Positions 8,753 through 18,632 of a DNA stretch of 64,000 nt are shown here, one piece after another (within the stretch, counting starts at the first letter, position 1; each line of letters opens with the position of its first letter). This stretch comes from Streptomyces sp. NRRL S-1022 (lineage in GTDB: Bacteria > Actinomycetota > Actinomycetes > Streptomycetales > Streptomycetaceae): assembly GCF_000720135.1 (NCBI RefSeq), contig NZ_JOIU01000021.1, positions 1-64,000 on the forward strand. The letters are read 5' to 3'. A program made the position numbers and the translations under genes. A model generated the notes under the pieces. The model saw only the letters and a list, made by a program, of their open reading frames with translations. It was not told where the DNA came from and did not search any database.

Positions 8753-10702
8753 ATGCCGAAACGCACGCGCTCCACGCTCTGGAGAACGCTCGTCACCGCC
8801 GCCGTCACCGCCCTGACGGCCGCCTTCCTCACCCCGGCCGTCGCCCAGGCCGCGCCGCGGGAGAGCCGACCCGTCTACTCCTACACCGACGCCGTCCGCG
8901 AGTCCGTATGGGTGGACACCGGCCTCGACGGGGACGGCGACGGACGGACCGACCGCGTCGCCGCCGACATCGTCCGGCCCGCCGAACCGGCCCGGCAGGG
9001 CCGCAAGGTGCCGGTCATCATGGACGCCAGCCCCTACTACTCCTGCTGCGGCCGCGGCAACGAGAGCCAGCGCAAGACGTACGACGCGCAGGGACACGTC
9101 GTCCAGATGCCGCTGTTCTACGACAACTTCTTCGTGCCCCGCGGCTACGCCTTCGTCGGCGTCGACCTCGCCGGCTCCAACCGCTCCGACGGCTGCGTAG
9201 ACGTCGGCGGCCGCTCCGACATCCAGTCCGCCAAGGCCGTGATCGACTGGCTCAACGGCCGCGCCAGGGCCTACACCAGCCGCACCGGCGGCACCCCCGT
9301 GCGGGCCGGCTGGACCAACGGCCGTACCGGCATGATCGGCAAGAGCTGGGACGGCACCATCGCCAACGGCGTCGCCGCCACCGGCGTCAAGGGCCTCAGG
9401 ACGATCGTCCCGATCAGCGCCATCTCCTCCTGGTACGACTACTACTTCGCCCAGGGCGCCCCCCTCTACGACGGCGGCCCCGACGAACTGGCCGACTACG
9501 TCGAGAGCGCCGGCGCGCACGCGCGCTGCGCGGCCGTACAGCGCGAACTCGCCGACGGCAGCCCGCGCAGCGGCGACCGGACCCCGCTGTGGACCGGGCG
9601 GGACTACGTCAAGGACGCCGCCAAGGTGCGCGCCAGCGTGTTCCTGGTGCACGGCATGCAGGACCTCAACGTCCGCACCAAGCACTTCGGGCAGTGGTGG
9701 GACGCCCTCGCCCGGCATGGCGTGAAGCGGAAGATCTGGCTGTCCCAGACCGGGCACGTCGACCCGTTCGACTACCGGCGCGGCGCCTGGGTCGACACCC
9801 TGCACCGCTGGTTCGACCACGAACTCCTCGGCTACGACAACGGCGTCGACCGCGAGCCGGCGGCCGACATCGAACGCCACCCCGGCCAGTGGGTCACCTC
9901 CACCGCCTGGCCCCCGCACGGCACCCGCACCACCGTGCTGCACCCGGCCGCGGGCAGCCGGGCCGGCGTCGGCACCCTCGGCCTGCGCCCGGCCGCCGGC
10001 ACCGAGACCTTCACGGACGACCCGGCGCGCAGCGAGACCGACTGGGCGGCGCACCTGACCGCGTCCACGCCGGAGAAGGCCGGCTTCCTCACCGCGCCGC
10101 TCCGCCGGGACGTGCGCCTGTCCGGTTCCTCCACGGTGACGGTCACCGCGACCCCGACGACCGGCTCCGCCCATCTGTCCGCCGTGCTGGTCGACGTCGG
10201 CCCGGACACCATCCGCGACTACGCCGACCCGGCCGAGGGCATCACCACCCTCACCGACCGCACCTGCTGGGGCGCGAGCACCGCCGGGGACAGCGCCTGC
10301 TTCAAGGAGACCGCGGCGAAGACGGCCGCCGTCGACTACACCGTGGTCAGCCGGGGCTGGGCCGACCTCGGTCACTACGCCTGGCCGGCGAAGGGCGTCC
10401 CGCTCACCCCGGGCCGGGCCTACACCATCACCCTCTCCCTCGCGGCCACCGACCACGTCGTTCCCGCCGGGCACCGGCTGGCACTGATCGTGGCCGGCAC
10501 GGACAAGGACCTCATCGACCCGCCGTCCACCAGGCCGACGCTCACCGTGGACCTGGCCCGTACGACGGCCAGGGTGCCGCTGGTGGGCGGTGCGGCGGCC
10601 TTCGCCCGGGCCACGTCCGGCGGCGCGGGGGCGCCCGCGCCGGGGGTTCTGGACGGTGTCGGAGCACCGCGTAACGCCGTCCGGCACGTTCCGGCGAGCT
10701 GA
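8753..10702 (+). CDS. Secreted Xaa-Pro dipeptidyl-peptidase (CocE/NonD-type S15 serine hydrolase)
   Basis: A 649-residue exported serine peptidase predicted to release X-Pro dipeptides. The signal peptide runs from MPKRTR to about residue 34 (AVAQAAPRES). The alpha/beta hydrolase nucleophile is the serine in GMIGKSWDGTIANG. The acid is probably the aspartate in LVHGMQDLNV and the base the histidine in QTGHVDPFD. The C-terminal third is the jelly-roll domain typical of X-Pro dipeptidyl-peptidases. I chose the ATG at 8753, directly before the signal peptide; upstream codons in frame do not look coding. A five-copy repeat separates it from the next gene. Confidence 0.92.
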   Translation: MPKRTRSTLWRTLVTAAVTALTAAFLTPAVAQAAPRESRPVYSYTDAVRESVWVDTGLDGDGDGRTDRVAADIVRPAEPARQGRKVPVIMDASPYYSCCGRGNESQRKTYDAQGHVVQMPLFYDNFFVPRGYAFVGVDLAGSNRSDGCVDVGGRSDIQSAKAVIDWLNGRARAYTSRTGGTPVRAGWTNGRTGMIGKSWDGTIANGVAATGVKGLRTIVPISAISSWYDYYFAQGAPLYDGGPDELADYVESAGAHARCAAVQRELADGSPRSGDRTPLWTGRDYVKDAAKVRASVFLVHGMQDLNVRTKHFGQWWDALARHGVKRKIWLSQTGHVDPFDYRRGAWVDTLHRWFDHELLGYDNGVDREPAADIERHPGQWVTSTAWPPHGTRTTVLHPAAGSRAGVGTLGLRPAAGTETFTDDPARSETDWAAHLTASTPEKAGFLTAPLRRDVRLSGSSTVTVTATPTTGSAHLSAVLVDVGPDTIRDYADPAEGITTLTDRTCWGASTAGDSACFKETAAKTAAVDYTVVSRGWADLGHYAWPAKGVPLTPGRAYTITLSLAATDHVVPAGHRLALIVAGTDKDLIDPPSTRPTLTVDLARTTARVPLVGGAAAFARATSGGAGAPAPGVLDGVGAPRNAVRHVPAS

Positions 10703-10772
10703 CGGTTTCCGCCACTGCGGTACCGGCCCGGGACGGGTGGCTGGCCGCCGGGTTCGGGTGCGGGTTGCCGTC

Positions 10773-11083
10773 GGCTGGTCGCGCAGTTCCCCGCGCCCCT
10801 GGGGGGCCGGTCCGCGGGTTCGGGTGCGGGTCGTCGTGGGCTGGTCGCGCGGTTCCTCGCGCCCCTGGGGGGTGGCGGGTTCGCGGGTTCGGGTGCGGGT
10901 CGTCGTGGGCTGGTCGCGCGGTTCCTCGCGCCCCTGGGGGGTGGCGGGTTCGCGGGTTCGGGTGCGGGTTGCCGTGGGCGGGCTGGTCGCGCAGTTCCCC
11001 GCGCCCCTGGGGGGTGGCCGGTCCGCGGGTTCGGGTGCCGGTTGGTGTGGGCTCGTCGCGCGGTTCCCCGCGCCCCTGGGGGG
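10773..11083. repeat. Five-copy tandem array of a GC-rich hairpin repeat
   Basis: A core reading GGCTGGTCGCGCGGTTCC, then CGCGCCCCTGGGGGG, recurs five times. Copies start at about 10773, 10839, 10908, 10981 and 11050, so spacing is 66-73 bp. Each core can fold into a GCGCRG/CCGCGC hairpin followed by a CCCCTGGGG palindrome. The stretches between cores, built on CGGGTTCGGGTGCGGGT, are also repeated; copies 2 and 3 are nearly identical over 69 bp. I recognise this core as an interspersed intergenic element common in Streptomyces chromosomes. It fills the 388-bp gap between two convergent genes and may act as a bidirectional terminator. Confidence 0.85.
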
Positions 11084-11090
11084 CGGGAGG

Positions 11091-12029
11091 TCAGGTGGGT
11101 GGGGAGGCCAGCTCGGCTGCTTGGCGGGCGCAGCCCCATGCCACTGTGACGCCGGCGCCGCCGTGGCCGTAGTCGTGCACCAGCACGCGGCCGTCCGGGA
11201 GGGTCCGGCGCTCCAGCCGTACCGCCTCCCGGGCCGGCCGTAGTCCCACCCGGTGCGCGAGGACCCGCGCGCCGGCGATCTCCGGCCGGACGGCCGCGCA
11301 GCGGGCGACGATCGCCTCGGCCGTGGCCGGGTCCGGCTCCAGGGACCAGTCGTCCTCCTGCGCCGTGCCGCCCAGGAGCAGCCGGCCCGGCTGCGGGATG
11401 AAGTAGGTGGACGCGGCCGAGACGTGGTCGACGGAGGTGAACCAGCTCGTGACGCCCGGGTTCTCCACGACGACCAGTTGCCCGCGCACCGGCCGCACCG
11501 CCGGGTCCGGCACCAGGGAGCGGGCCCCGAGACCCGTGCAGTTGACCACCACGGGGGCGGGCACGGCGGCCAGGTCGGTCACCTCACGGACCTCCACCGC
11601 GCCCCCCGCCCTCTCCAGGCGCTGCCGCAGCCAGGCCAGATGCACCGGCATGTCGATCACCGGCAGCCGCGCCGCCAGCCCCTCGGCCACCGCCCGCAGC
11701 CCCGGCACCCGGCCCGCCCACGGGCCCAGCTCGTCCAGCCGGGCCCCGTGGTGGACGCCGTCGACCAGACGCACCCCCGTCTCCCCGGGGCGCTCCGCCA
11801 GCTCCTCGTACACCCCGAGGGACTCCAGGGCCCAGGCGCCCGCCAGCGGCTCCGGTTCGATGCGGTACGGCCACCACAGGCCCCCGGCGACCGCCGAGGT
11901 CGTCCGCTCGGCCGGCTCCCGCGTCCACACCCGTACCCGCCGCCCGGACTCGGCCAGCAGCACGGCCGTCGTCAGCCCCGCGACCCCGCCCCCGACCACG
12001 ATCACTTCGTCTCTCGGCTCACTGTCCAC
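11091..12029 (-). CDS. FAD-dependent D-amino-acid oxidase
   Basis: A 312-residue flavoenzyme of the DAO family. The Rossmann FAD motif VIVVGGGVAGLTTAVLLAESG is at the N-terminus. SAVAGGLWWPYRIEP and the C-terminal DYGHGGAGVTVAWG are characteristic of D-amino-acid oxidases. It would oxidise D-amino acids to 2-oxo acids with hydrogen peroxide as by-product. I chose the GTG at 12029, which begins a DSEPRDEVIVVGGG stretch just before the FAD fold. No strong ribosome site is visible there. The gene is divergent from the ABC-F gene, with 111 bp between them. Confidence 0.9.
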   Translation of the reverse strand: MDSEPRDEVIVVGGGVAGLTTAVLLAESGRRVRVWTREPAERTTSAVAGGLWWPYRIEPEPLAGAWALESLGVYEELAERPGETGVRLVDGVHHGARLDELGPWAGRVPGLRAVAEGLAARLPVIDMPVHLAWLRQRLERAGGAVEVREVTDLAAVPAPVVVNCTGLGARSLVPDPAVRPVRGQLVVVENPGVTSWFTSVDHVSAASTYFIPQPGRLLLGGTAQEDDWSLEPDPATAEAIVARCAAVRPEIAGARVLAHRVGLRPAREAVRLERRTLPDGRVLVHDYGHGGAGVTVAWGCARQAAELASPPT

Positions 12030-12140
12030 GCCAGGACGATAGGCCCCGCGCGGCCCGGCCGGCAGACCGCTCCCCACGCCGGTGACCGGGAGAAGACGTG
12101 GCGGCCCCGCGCACCCGCCGCCGTTAGGATCGACGTCCTG

Positions 12141-13781
12141 ATGACTGCCACCCTCGTTGCCAAGAACCTCGCCGCCGGGCACGGCGACCGCTCGCTGTTC
12201 TCCGGGCTCGACCTGGTCGTCGCGCCCGGCGATGTGATCGGGCTGGTCGGCGCCAACGGCGCGGGGAAGTCGACCCTGCTGCGCATGCTCGCCGGCCTCG
12301 TCCCGCCCGAGCAGGGCGACCTGCGGCTGTCCCCGCCGGCCGCGACCGTCGGACATCTCCCGCAGGAGCCCGAGCGCCGGCCGGGGGAGACCGTCCGGGA
12401 GTTCCTGGCCCGCCGCACCGGGGTCGCCGAGGCCCAGCGGACCATGGACGAGGCCACCCAGGCGCTGGTCGACGGCGCGCCCGGCGCGGACGACGCCTAC
12501 GCGGCCGCCCTGGAGCGGTGGCTCGGCCTGGGCGGCGCCGACCTGGAGGAACGTGCCGAGGAGGTCGCCGACTCCCTCGGCCTGGCAGTGGACCTGGACC
12601 AGCCGATGACCGCCCTGTCCGGCGGCCAGGCGGCCCGCGCCGGCCTCGCCTCCCTGCTGCTGTCCCGCTACGACGTCTTCCTCCTGGACGAGCCCACCAA
12701 CGACCTGGACCTGGACGGCCTGGAGCGTCTGGAACGGTTCGTCACCGGCCTGCGCGCCGGCACGGTCGTCGTCAGCCACGACCGCGAGTTCCTCACCCGC
12801 ACCGTCACCAAGGTGCTCGAACTCGACCTCGCCCAGCAGCGGATCAACCTCTACGGCGGCGGCTACGCGGCCTACCTGGAGGAGCGGGAGACGGCCCGCC
12901 GGCACGCCCGCGAGGACTACGAGGAGTACGCCGACAAGAAGGCCGCCCTCCAGGACCGCGCCCAGACGCAGCGGGCCTGGATGGACAAGGGCGTGAAGAA
13001 CGCCCGTCGCAAGGCGGGCAACGACAACGACAAGATCGGCCGCAAGTTCCGCAGCGAGGCCAGCGAGAAGCAGGCGGCCAAGGCCCGGCAGACCCAGCGC
13101 ATGATCGAGCGCCTGGAGGTCGTCGAGGAGCCGCGCAAGGAGTGGGAGCTGCGCATGGAGATCGCGTCCGCCCCGCGGTCGGGCGCGGTCGTGGCGACGC
13201 TGCGGGACGCCGAGGTGCGGCGCGGCGACTTCACCTTCGGCCCGGTCTCCCTGCAGATCGACTGGGCGGACCGGATCGCGGTGACGGGCGCCAACGGGTC
13301 CGGCAAGTCCACCCTGCTCGGCGCGCTGCTCGGCCGCGTCCCGCTCGACGCCGGCCACGCGGCCCTCGGCTCCGGGGTCCTGGTCGGCGAGGTCGACCAG
13401 GCCCGCGGGCTGTTCCACGGCCCGGAGACCCTGCTCGACGCCTTCTGCGCCGCCGTCCCCGACACCGAACCGGCGGAGGTCCGCACCCTGCTGGCCAAGT
13501 TCGGTCTGAAGGCCGCCCACGTGCTGCGCCCGGCCGCGACCCTGTCGCCGGGCGAACGCACCCGCGCCGCGCTCGCCCTGCTCCAGGGCCGGGGCGTCAA
13601 CCTCCTGGTGCTGGACGAGCCGACGAACCACCTGGACCTGCCGGCCATCGAGCAGCTGGAGGGCGCTCTCGACGCCTACACGGGCACCCTGCTCCTGGTC
13701 ACCCACGACCGCCGCATGCTGGACGCGGTCCATGTGACCCGGCGCCTTGAGGTGGCCGACGGCAAGGTGACGGAGCGTTAG
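12141..13781 (+). CDS. ABC-F family ATP-binding protein
   Basis: A 546-residue soluble protein with two ABC ATPase domains and no membrane segment. Domain 1 has Walker A GANGAGKST (about residues 38-46), signature LSGGQ and Walker B LLLSRYDVFLLDEPTNDLDL. Domain 2 has Walker A GANGSGKST, a degenerate signature LSPGERTR and Walker B LLVLDEPTNHLDL. A charged linker of about 80 residues (YADKKAALQDRAQTQRAW and onward) joins them, as in ABC-F ribosome-associated factors. A role in translation or antibiotic protection follows from family knowledge. The stop codon overlaps the stop of the convergent DinB-like gene (TTAG). Confidence 0.92.
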   Translation: MTATLVAKNLAAGHGDRSLFSGLDLVVAPGDVIGLVGANGAGKSTLLRMLAGLVPPEQGDLRLSPPAATVGHLPQEPERRPGETVREFLARRTGVAEAQRTMDEATQALVDGAPGADDAYAAALERWLGLGGADLEERAEEVADSLGLAVDLDQPMTALSGGQAARAGLASLLLSRYDVFLLDEPTNDLDLDGLERLERFVTGLRAGTVVVSHDREFLTRTVTKVLELDLAQQRINLYGGGYAAYLEERETARRHAREDYEEYADKKAALQDRAQTQRAWMDKGVKNARRKAGNDNDKIGRKFRSEASEKQAAKARQTQRMIERLEVVEEPRKEWELRMEIASAPRSGAVVATLRDAEVRRGDFTFGPVSLQIDWADRIAVTGANGSGKSTLLGALLGRVPLDAGHAALGSGVLVGEVDQARGLFHGPETLLDAFCAAVPDTEPAEVRTLLAKFGLKAAHVLRPAATLSPGERTRAALALLQGRGVNLLVLDEPTNHLDLPAIEQLEGALDAYTGTLLLVTHDRRMLDAVHVTRRLEVADGKVTER

Positions 13782-14353
13782 CCGACGCGGGCCGCGGCCT
13801 CCTTCGCCGCCCGTTCGACCCGGCCGAGGTGCGCCGGGTCACGGGGCGCCACGTTGAGGCCGTCCGGCCGCTGCCCCACGGCCCCGTCGATCAGCTCGCG
13901 CACGATGTCCGCGTGCCCGGCGTGCCGCTGGGTCTCGGCGACCATGTGGGTCAGCACCCGGTGCAGCGTCGTCCCGGCCGGCGCGCCGGGCACCCGGCCG
14001 ACCGCGTCCAGCGGGAGCGCCGCGACGGTCTCGTCGGCCCGGGCGCACGCCCGCCGGTACCGCCCGGTGATGTCCTCCCGGCTCTCGTCGGCCCGCGCCC
14101 ACAGGTCCGCGTCCGGTTCGGCGTCGCCCGTGATCCACAGGGGCGTGCCCGGGAAGGGCCGGCCGAAGGCCGCGCCGAAGTACAGCGCCTCGGCGCCGGT
14201 CAGGTGCTTCACCAGGCCCAGCAGGTTGGTGCCGGTGGGAGTCAGGGGGCGCCTGATGTCGTACTCGGACAGGCCGTCGAGTTTCCAGAGCAGCGCGTCC
14301 CGGGCGTCCTGGAGGTACACCTGGAGGTCGGCTTTGGGATCGGATGGGGTCAT
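13778..14353 (-). CDS. DinB / DUF664-like protein
   Basis: A 191-residue protein of the DinB/YfiT four-helix-bundle superfamily. LLGLVKHLTGAEALYFGAAFGRP and HRVLTHMVAETQRHAGHADIVRELIDG provide the spaced histidines that bind a metal ion in this fold. Actinobacterial members are often thiol (mycothiol)-dependent transferases, but no substrate can be assigned here. I chose the ATG at 14353. Its terminal TAA overlaps the ABC-F stop on the other strand. Confidence 0.82.
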   Translation of the reverse strand: MTPSDPKADLQVYLQDARDALLWKLDGLSEYDIRRPLTPTGTNLLGLVKHLTGAEALYFGAAFGRPFPGTPLWITGDAEPDADLWARADESREDITGRYRRACARADETVAALPLDAVGRVPGAPAGTTLHRVLTHMVAETQRHAGHADIVRELIDGAVGQRPDGLNVAPRDPAHLGRVERAAKEAAARVG

Positions 14354-14450
14354 GGGGCCAGTCTGACGATCAGGTGACCGGTGTCCACCGGTTTCCCGGG
14401 TGGCGCGGGCCGGGCCGGGCGAGGTGTGGCCGCCCGGCCCGGCCCGTCCG

Positions 14451-16832
14451 TCAGCGCTTCTTCGGGTCCAGCAGGCCCGCGCGGCGCAACGCGTCCGCCA
14501 TCGCGCCGCCGGCCGGTGCCGGCGCCTGCCGGCCGCCGCGGTCACCGCCGCCCCGGGCCTGCCGCTGGCCGCCGCCCTGCCGCTGCTGGGGCGGCCGGGC
14601 CCCGCCGCCGCGCTGCTGCCGGCCGCCGCCCTGGCCCTGCGCCGCCGCCTCGTCGTCCAGCCGCAGCGTCAGCGCGATGCGCTTGCGCGGGATGTCGACG
14701 TCGAGCACCTTCACCTTGACGATGTCCCCGGGCTTGACCACGTCGCGCGGGTCCTTGACGAACGTCTTCGACATCGCCGACACGTGCACCAGGCCGTCCT
14801 GGTGGACGCCGACGTCGACGAACGCGCCGAAGGCGGCCACGTTGGTGACCACGCCCTCCAGGACCATCCCGGCGGACAGGTCGGAGATCTTCTCCACGCC
14901 CTCCTTGAAGGTGGCCGTCCGGAACGCGGGACGCGGGTCGCGGCCGGGCTTCTCCAGCTCCTTGAGGATGTCGGTGACGGTCGGCAGACCGAAGGTGTCG
15001 TCCACGAAGTCGGCCGGCCGCAGCGAGCGCAGCACGCCCGTGTTGCCGATCAGGGACGCCACCTCCTGGCCCGTGGTCTTCACCATGCGGCGCACCACCG
15101 GGTAGGCCTCGGGGTGCACGCTGGAGGCGTCCAGCGGGTCGCCGCCGCGGATGCGCAGGAAGCCCGCGCACTGCTCGTACGCCTTCGGGCCGAGCCGCGC
15201 CACCTTCTTCAGCTCGGAGCGGGACGTGAACGGCCCGTTCTGGTCCCGGTGCGCGACGATGTTCTCGGCGAGCCCGGCCGAGATCCCCGACACCCGGGCG
15301 AGCAGCGGCACGGACGCCGTGTTGACGTCCACGCCGACACCGTTCACACAGTCCTCGACGACCGCGTCCAGCGAGCGGGACAGCTTCACCTCGGACAGGT
15401 CGTGCTGGTACTGGCCGACACCGATCGACTTCGGGTCGATCTTCACCAGCTCGGCCAGCGGGTCCTGGAGCCGGCGGGCGATGGAGACGGCGCCGCGCAG
15501 CGACACGTCCATGTCCGGCAGTTCCTGCGAGGCGTACGGGGAGGCGGAGTACACCGACGCGCCCGCCTCGGACACCATCACCTTGGTGAGCTTCAGCTCC
15601 GGGTGCCGGGCGACGAGTTCGCCGGCGAGCTTGTCGGTCTCGCGGGACGCCGTGCCGTTGCCGATCGCGACCAGCTCGACCGCGTGCTCCTTCGCCAGCC
15701 GCGCCAGCCTGGCGAGCGCCTCGTCCCACTTGTTGGCCGGGACGTGCGGGTAGATCACGTCCGTGGCGACGACCTTGCCGGTGGCGTCGACCACGGCCAC
15801 CTTCACGCCTGTGCGGAAACCGGGGTCCAGGCCCAGTGTCGCCCGCGTGCCGGCCGGCGCGGCCAGCAGCAGGTCCCGCAGGTTCGCCGCGAACACGTTG
15901 ACCGCCTCGTCCTCCGCGGCCGTCCGCAGCCGGAGGCGGATGTCGATCCCGAGGTGGACCAGGATGCGGGTCCGCCAGGCCCAGCGGACCGTGTCGCCCA
16001 GCCACTTGTCGGCCGGGCGGCCCCGGTCGGCGATCCCGAACCGGTGGGCGACGATGCCCTCGTACGACGACGGGCCCCCGGTCGCCTCCTCCGGCTCCAG
16101 GACGAGGTCCAGGACCTCCTCCTTCTCGCCGCGCAGCATCGCCAGGATCCGGTGCGAGGGCAGCTCGGTGAACGGCTCGGCGAAGTCGAAGTAGTCGGCG
16201 AACTTGGCGCCCGCCTCCTCCTTGCCCTCCCGTACCTTCGCGGCCAGCCGCCCGCGCACCCACATGCGCTCGCGCAGCTCGCCGATCAGGTCGGCGTCCT
16301 CCGAGAACCGCTCGGTGAGGATCGCCCGCGCGCCCTCCAGCGCGGCCTGCGGGTCGGCGACGCCCTTGCCGGCGTCGACGAACGCGGCGGCGGCCGCCAG
16401 CGGTTCGACCGCCGGGTCGCTCAGCAGCCCCTCCGCGAGCGGCTCCAGACCGGCCTCGCGCGCGATCTGCGCCTTGGTGCGCCGCTTGGGCTTGTAGGGG
16501 AGGTAGATGTCCTCCAGCCGCGCCTTCGTCTCGGCGCCGCGGATCCGCGCCTCCAGCTCCTCGGTGAGCTTGCCCTGCTCCCGCACCGAGTCCAGGATCG
16601 CGGAGCGCCGCTCCTCCAGCTCCCGCAGATAGCGCAGCCGCTCCTCGATGGTGCGCAGCTGCGCGTCGTCGAGCATCTCGGTCGCTTCCTTGCGGTAGCG
16701 AGCGATGAAGGGCACCGTGGAACCGCCGTCGAGCAGTTCCACCGCGGCCCTCACCTGCCGCTCCCGTACGCCGAGTTCCCCGGCGATCCTGCCTTCGATG
16801 GACCCTGCTCCGAGGGACCCGGGTGTCGTCAC
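14451..16832 (-). CDS. tex: Tex-family RNA-binding transcription accessory protein
   Basis: A 793-residue Tex/Spt6-like nucleic-acid binding protein. The N-terminal helical region contains [18 protein letters not shown] YqgF/RNase H-like domain follows with [20 protein letters not shown]. Helix-hairpin-helix segments lie around [21 protein letters not shown]-terminal S1 domain has [19 protein letters not shown]. The tail after the S1 domain is a low-complexity stretch rich in Gly, Gln and Arg, likely a disordered RNA-binding extension. I chose the GTG at 16832, with GGAGAAGG upstream; an upstream ATG at 16871 is in frame but has no better site. It probably acts in transcription and RNA metabolism. 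Confidence 0.93.
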   Translation of the reverse strand: MTTPGSLGAGSIEGRIAGELGVRERQVRAAVELLDGGSTVPFIARYRKEATEMLDDAQLRTIEERLRYLRELEERRSAILDSVREQGKLTEELEARIRGAETKARLEDIYLPYKPKRRTKAQIAREAGLEPLAEGLLSDPAVEPLAAAAAFVDAGKGVADPQAALEGARAILTERFSEDADLIGELRERMWVRGRLAAKVREGKEEAGAKFADYFDFAEPFTELPSHRILAMLRGEKEEVLDLVLEPEEATGGPSSYEGIVAHRFGIADRGRPADKWLGDTVRWAWRTRILVHLGIDIRLRLRTAAEDEAVNVFAANLRDLLLAAPAGTRATLGLDPGFRTGVKVAVVDATGKVVATDVIYPHVPANKWDEALARLARLAKEHAVELVAIGNGTASRETDKLAGELVARHPELKLTKVMVSEAGASVYSASPYASQELPDMDVSLRGAVSIARRLQDPLAELVKIDPKSIGVGQYQHDLSEVKLSRSLDAVVEDCVNGVGVDVNTASVPLLARVSGISAGLAENIVAHRDQNGPFTSRSELKKVARLGPKAYEQCAGFLRIRGGDPLDASSVHPEAYPVVRRMVKTTGQEVASLIGNTGVLRSLRPADFVDDTFGLPTVTDILKELEKPGRDPRPAFRTATFKEGVEKISDLSAGMVLEGVVTNVAAFGAFVDVGVHQDGLVHVSAMSKTFVKDPRDVVKPGDIVKVKVLDVDIPRKRIALTLRLDDEAAAQGQGGGRQQRGGGARPPQQRQGGGQRQARGGGDRGGRQAPAPAGGAMADALRRAGLLDPKKR

Positions 16833-17026
16833 GATCCCGTACCGCCTTCTCCACTCAAGGTTGCGCGGCAATTGTGGCAGGTGACACCGGCATCCCGGGG
16901 ATCAGGGCACGTCCGGCGGGGCGCCGGGCCTCCCGCGGGCCCCGGTCCGCGGGACGGGACCGCATGGCAGAAAAGGTGGGAAGGACGTCATTGCGGCCTC
17001 GACCGGGGCCGCGAAGAATCGGGGGC

Positions 17027-17986
17027 ATGGCGCAGCGCACCCTCCTCTTCGTCCTCTTCGACGGCGTCCAGAGCCTCGACGTCACCGGTCCGCTGGAAGT
17101 GTTCGCCGGCGCCGAGAAGCACACACCGGGCACCTACCGGATCCGTACGGCCTCCCTGGACGGCGGCCCGGTGCGCAGCTCCTCCGGCCTGACCCTCGTA
17201 CCGGACGAGGCGCTCACCGCGGCGGCCGGCCCGCACACCCTGCTGGTCCCCGGCGGCGAGGGCACCCGCGCCCCCGACCCGCGGCTGACCGAGTGGCTGC
17301 GCACCCACGGGCCGCGCGCCCCGCGCCTGGTCTCCGTCTGCACGGGCGCCGTCCTGCTCGCCGTCGCCGGACTCCTCGACGGCCGCCGGGCGACGACCCA
17401 CTGGGCGTACTGCGGCACACTCGCCCGCGACCACCCGGCCGTCGACGTCGACCCGGAGCCGATCTACGTCCGGGACGGGCACGTCGCCACCTCGGCCGGG
17501 GTGACGGCCGGCATCGACCTGGCCCTCGCCCTGGTCGAGGAGGACCTGGACCGGGACGTCGCCCTCGCGGTCGCCCGGCACCTGGTGGTCTTCCTGCGCC
17601 GGCCCGGCAACCAGGCGCAGTTCAGCGCCCAGCTCGCCGCCCAGACCGCGCAGCGGGCACCGCTGCGCGAGGTGCAGCGCTGGATCACCGAGCATCCGGC
17701 CGGCGACCTCACGGTCGACTCGCTCGCCGCCAGGGCCCGGCTGTCACCGCGGCACTTCGCCCGCGCCTTCCGGGAGGAGACCGGCACCACCCCCGGCCGC
17801 TACGTCGACCGGGTCCGCCTGGAACACGCCCGCCGTCTGCTGGAGGACACCCCCGGCGGCATCGAGGAGGTCGCCCGCGCCAGCGGCTACGGCACCCCGG
17901 AGGCCATGCGCCGCGCCTTCGTCAAGGCGCTCGGCACGGCCCCGGCCGAATACCGGCGCCGGTTCAGGCCGGCCCCCGCCCACTGA
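17027..17986 (+). CDS. GlxA-type AraC-family regulator with DJ-1/PfpI domain
   Basis: A 319-residue regulator. The N-terminal DJ-1/PfpI fold (about residues 1-190) contains VLFDGVQSLDVTGPLEVFAGA and the nucleophile-elbow segment SVCTGAVLLAVAGLLDGRRATTHW. Two AraC helix-turn-helix units follow: LTVDSLAARARLSPRHFARAF and GGIEEVARASGYGTPEAMRRAF. Such regulators usually control an adjacent metabolic gene. The next gene, 10 bp downstream, encodes a stand-alone DJ-1 protein, so the two form an operon. The effector is unknown. The start is the ATG at 17027. Confidence 0.9.
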   Translation: MAQRTLLFVLFDGVQSLDVTGPLEVFAGAEKHTPGTYRIRTASLDGGPVRSSSGLTLVPDEALTAAAGPHTLLVPGGEGTRAPDPRLTEWLRTHGPRAPRLVSVCTGAVLLAVAGLLDGRRATTHWAYCGTLARDHPAVDVDPEPIYVRDGHVATSAGVTAGIDLALALVEEDLDRDVALAVARHLVVFLRRPGNQAQFSAQLAAQTAQRAPLREVQRWITEHPAGDLTVDSLAARARLSPRHFARAFREETGTTPGRYVDRVRLEHARRLLEDTPGGIEEVARASGYGTPEAMRRAFVKALGTAPAEYRRRFRPAPAH

Positions 17987-17996
17987 GAGGAAACCG

Positions 17997-18632
17997 ATGC
18001 AGATCGCCCTGGTCGTCTACGACCGCTTCACCGCCCTGGACGTCGTGGGACCCTACGAGATGCTCAGCCGGCTGCCGGACGCGCGCCTCGCCTTCGTCGC
18101 CGAACGGGCCGGCCCGGTCCGCACGGACACCGGGTTCCTCGCCGTCACCGCCGACCGGGCTCTGGCCGAGATGCCCGATCCCGACCTGGTGGTGGTCTCC
18201 GGCGGGCCCGGCACCATGGCCCAGCTGGAGAACCCGGTCCTGCTGGACTGGCTGCGCGCGGCCGACGCGACGAGCACCTGGACGACGTCGGTCTGCTCCG
18301 GCTCGCTGCTGCTGGCCGCCGCGGGACTGCTCCGCGGCCGCCGCGCGACCAGCCACTTCACCGCCCTGGACCTGCTGGGCGGGTTCGGCGCCGAGCCGAC
18401 GGGGGAGCGGGTGGTGACCGACGGCAAGTACGTCACCGCCGCCGGGGTGTCCGCCGGCATCGACATGGCGCTCACCCTGGCCGGCCGGATCGCGGGCGAC
18501 GAACACGCCCAGGCCGTCCAGCTGCTGACCGAGTACGACCCCCAGCCGCCCTACGACGCCGGCTCCCCGCACAAGGCGCCCGCGCACCTGGTCGAGGAAC
18601 TGCGCGCGGGCCGGCGGTTCAGCCTGGCGTAG
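17997..18632 (+). CDS. DJ-1/PfpI-family protein (isonitrile hydratase-like)
   Basis: A 211-residue protein with a class I glutamine-amidotransferase-like fold. The conserved cysteine lies at the nucleophile elbow in TTSVCSGSLLLAAAGLLRG, followed by RATSHFTALDLL. FTALDVVGPYEML is the typical N-terminal signature. Isonitrile hydratases belong to this branch, but the substrate is not proven by motifs. GAGAGGAAACC precedes the ATG. It follows the GlxA-type regulator by 10 bp and probably acts with it. Its 3' end overlaps the convergent enoyl-CoA hydratase gene by 14 bp. Confidence 0.82.
   Translation: MQIALVVYDRFTALDVVGPYEMLSRLPDARLAFVAERAGPVRTDTGFLAVTADRALAEMPDPDLVVVSGGPGTMAQLENPVLLDWLRAADATSTWTTSVCSGSLLLAAAGLLRGRRATSHFTALDLLGGFGAEPTGERVVTDGKYVTAAGVSAGIDMALTLAGRIAGDEHAQAVQLLTEYDPQPPYDAGSPHKAPAHLVEELRAGRRFSLA

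Noticed and set aside
11091..13733. An 880-codon minus-strand frame joining the D-amino-acid oxidase with the reverse of the ABC-F gene
   Set aside because: Only the part from 12029 down shows flavoenzyme motifs; the rest is antisense to a clear ABC-F gene.
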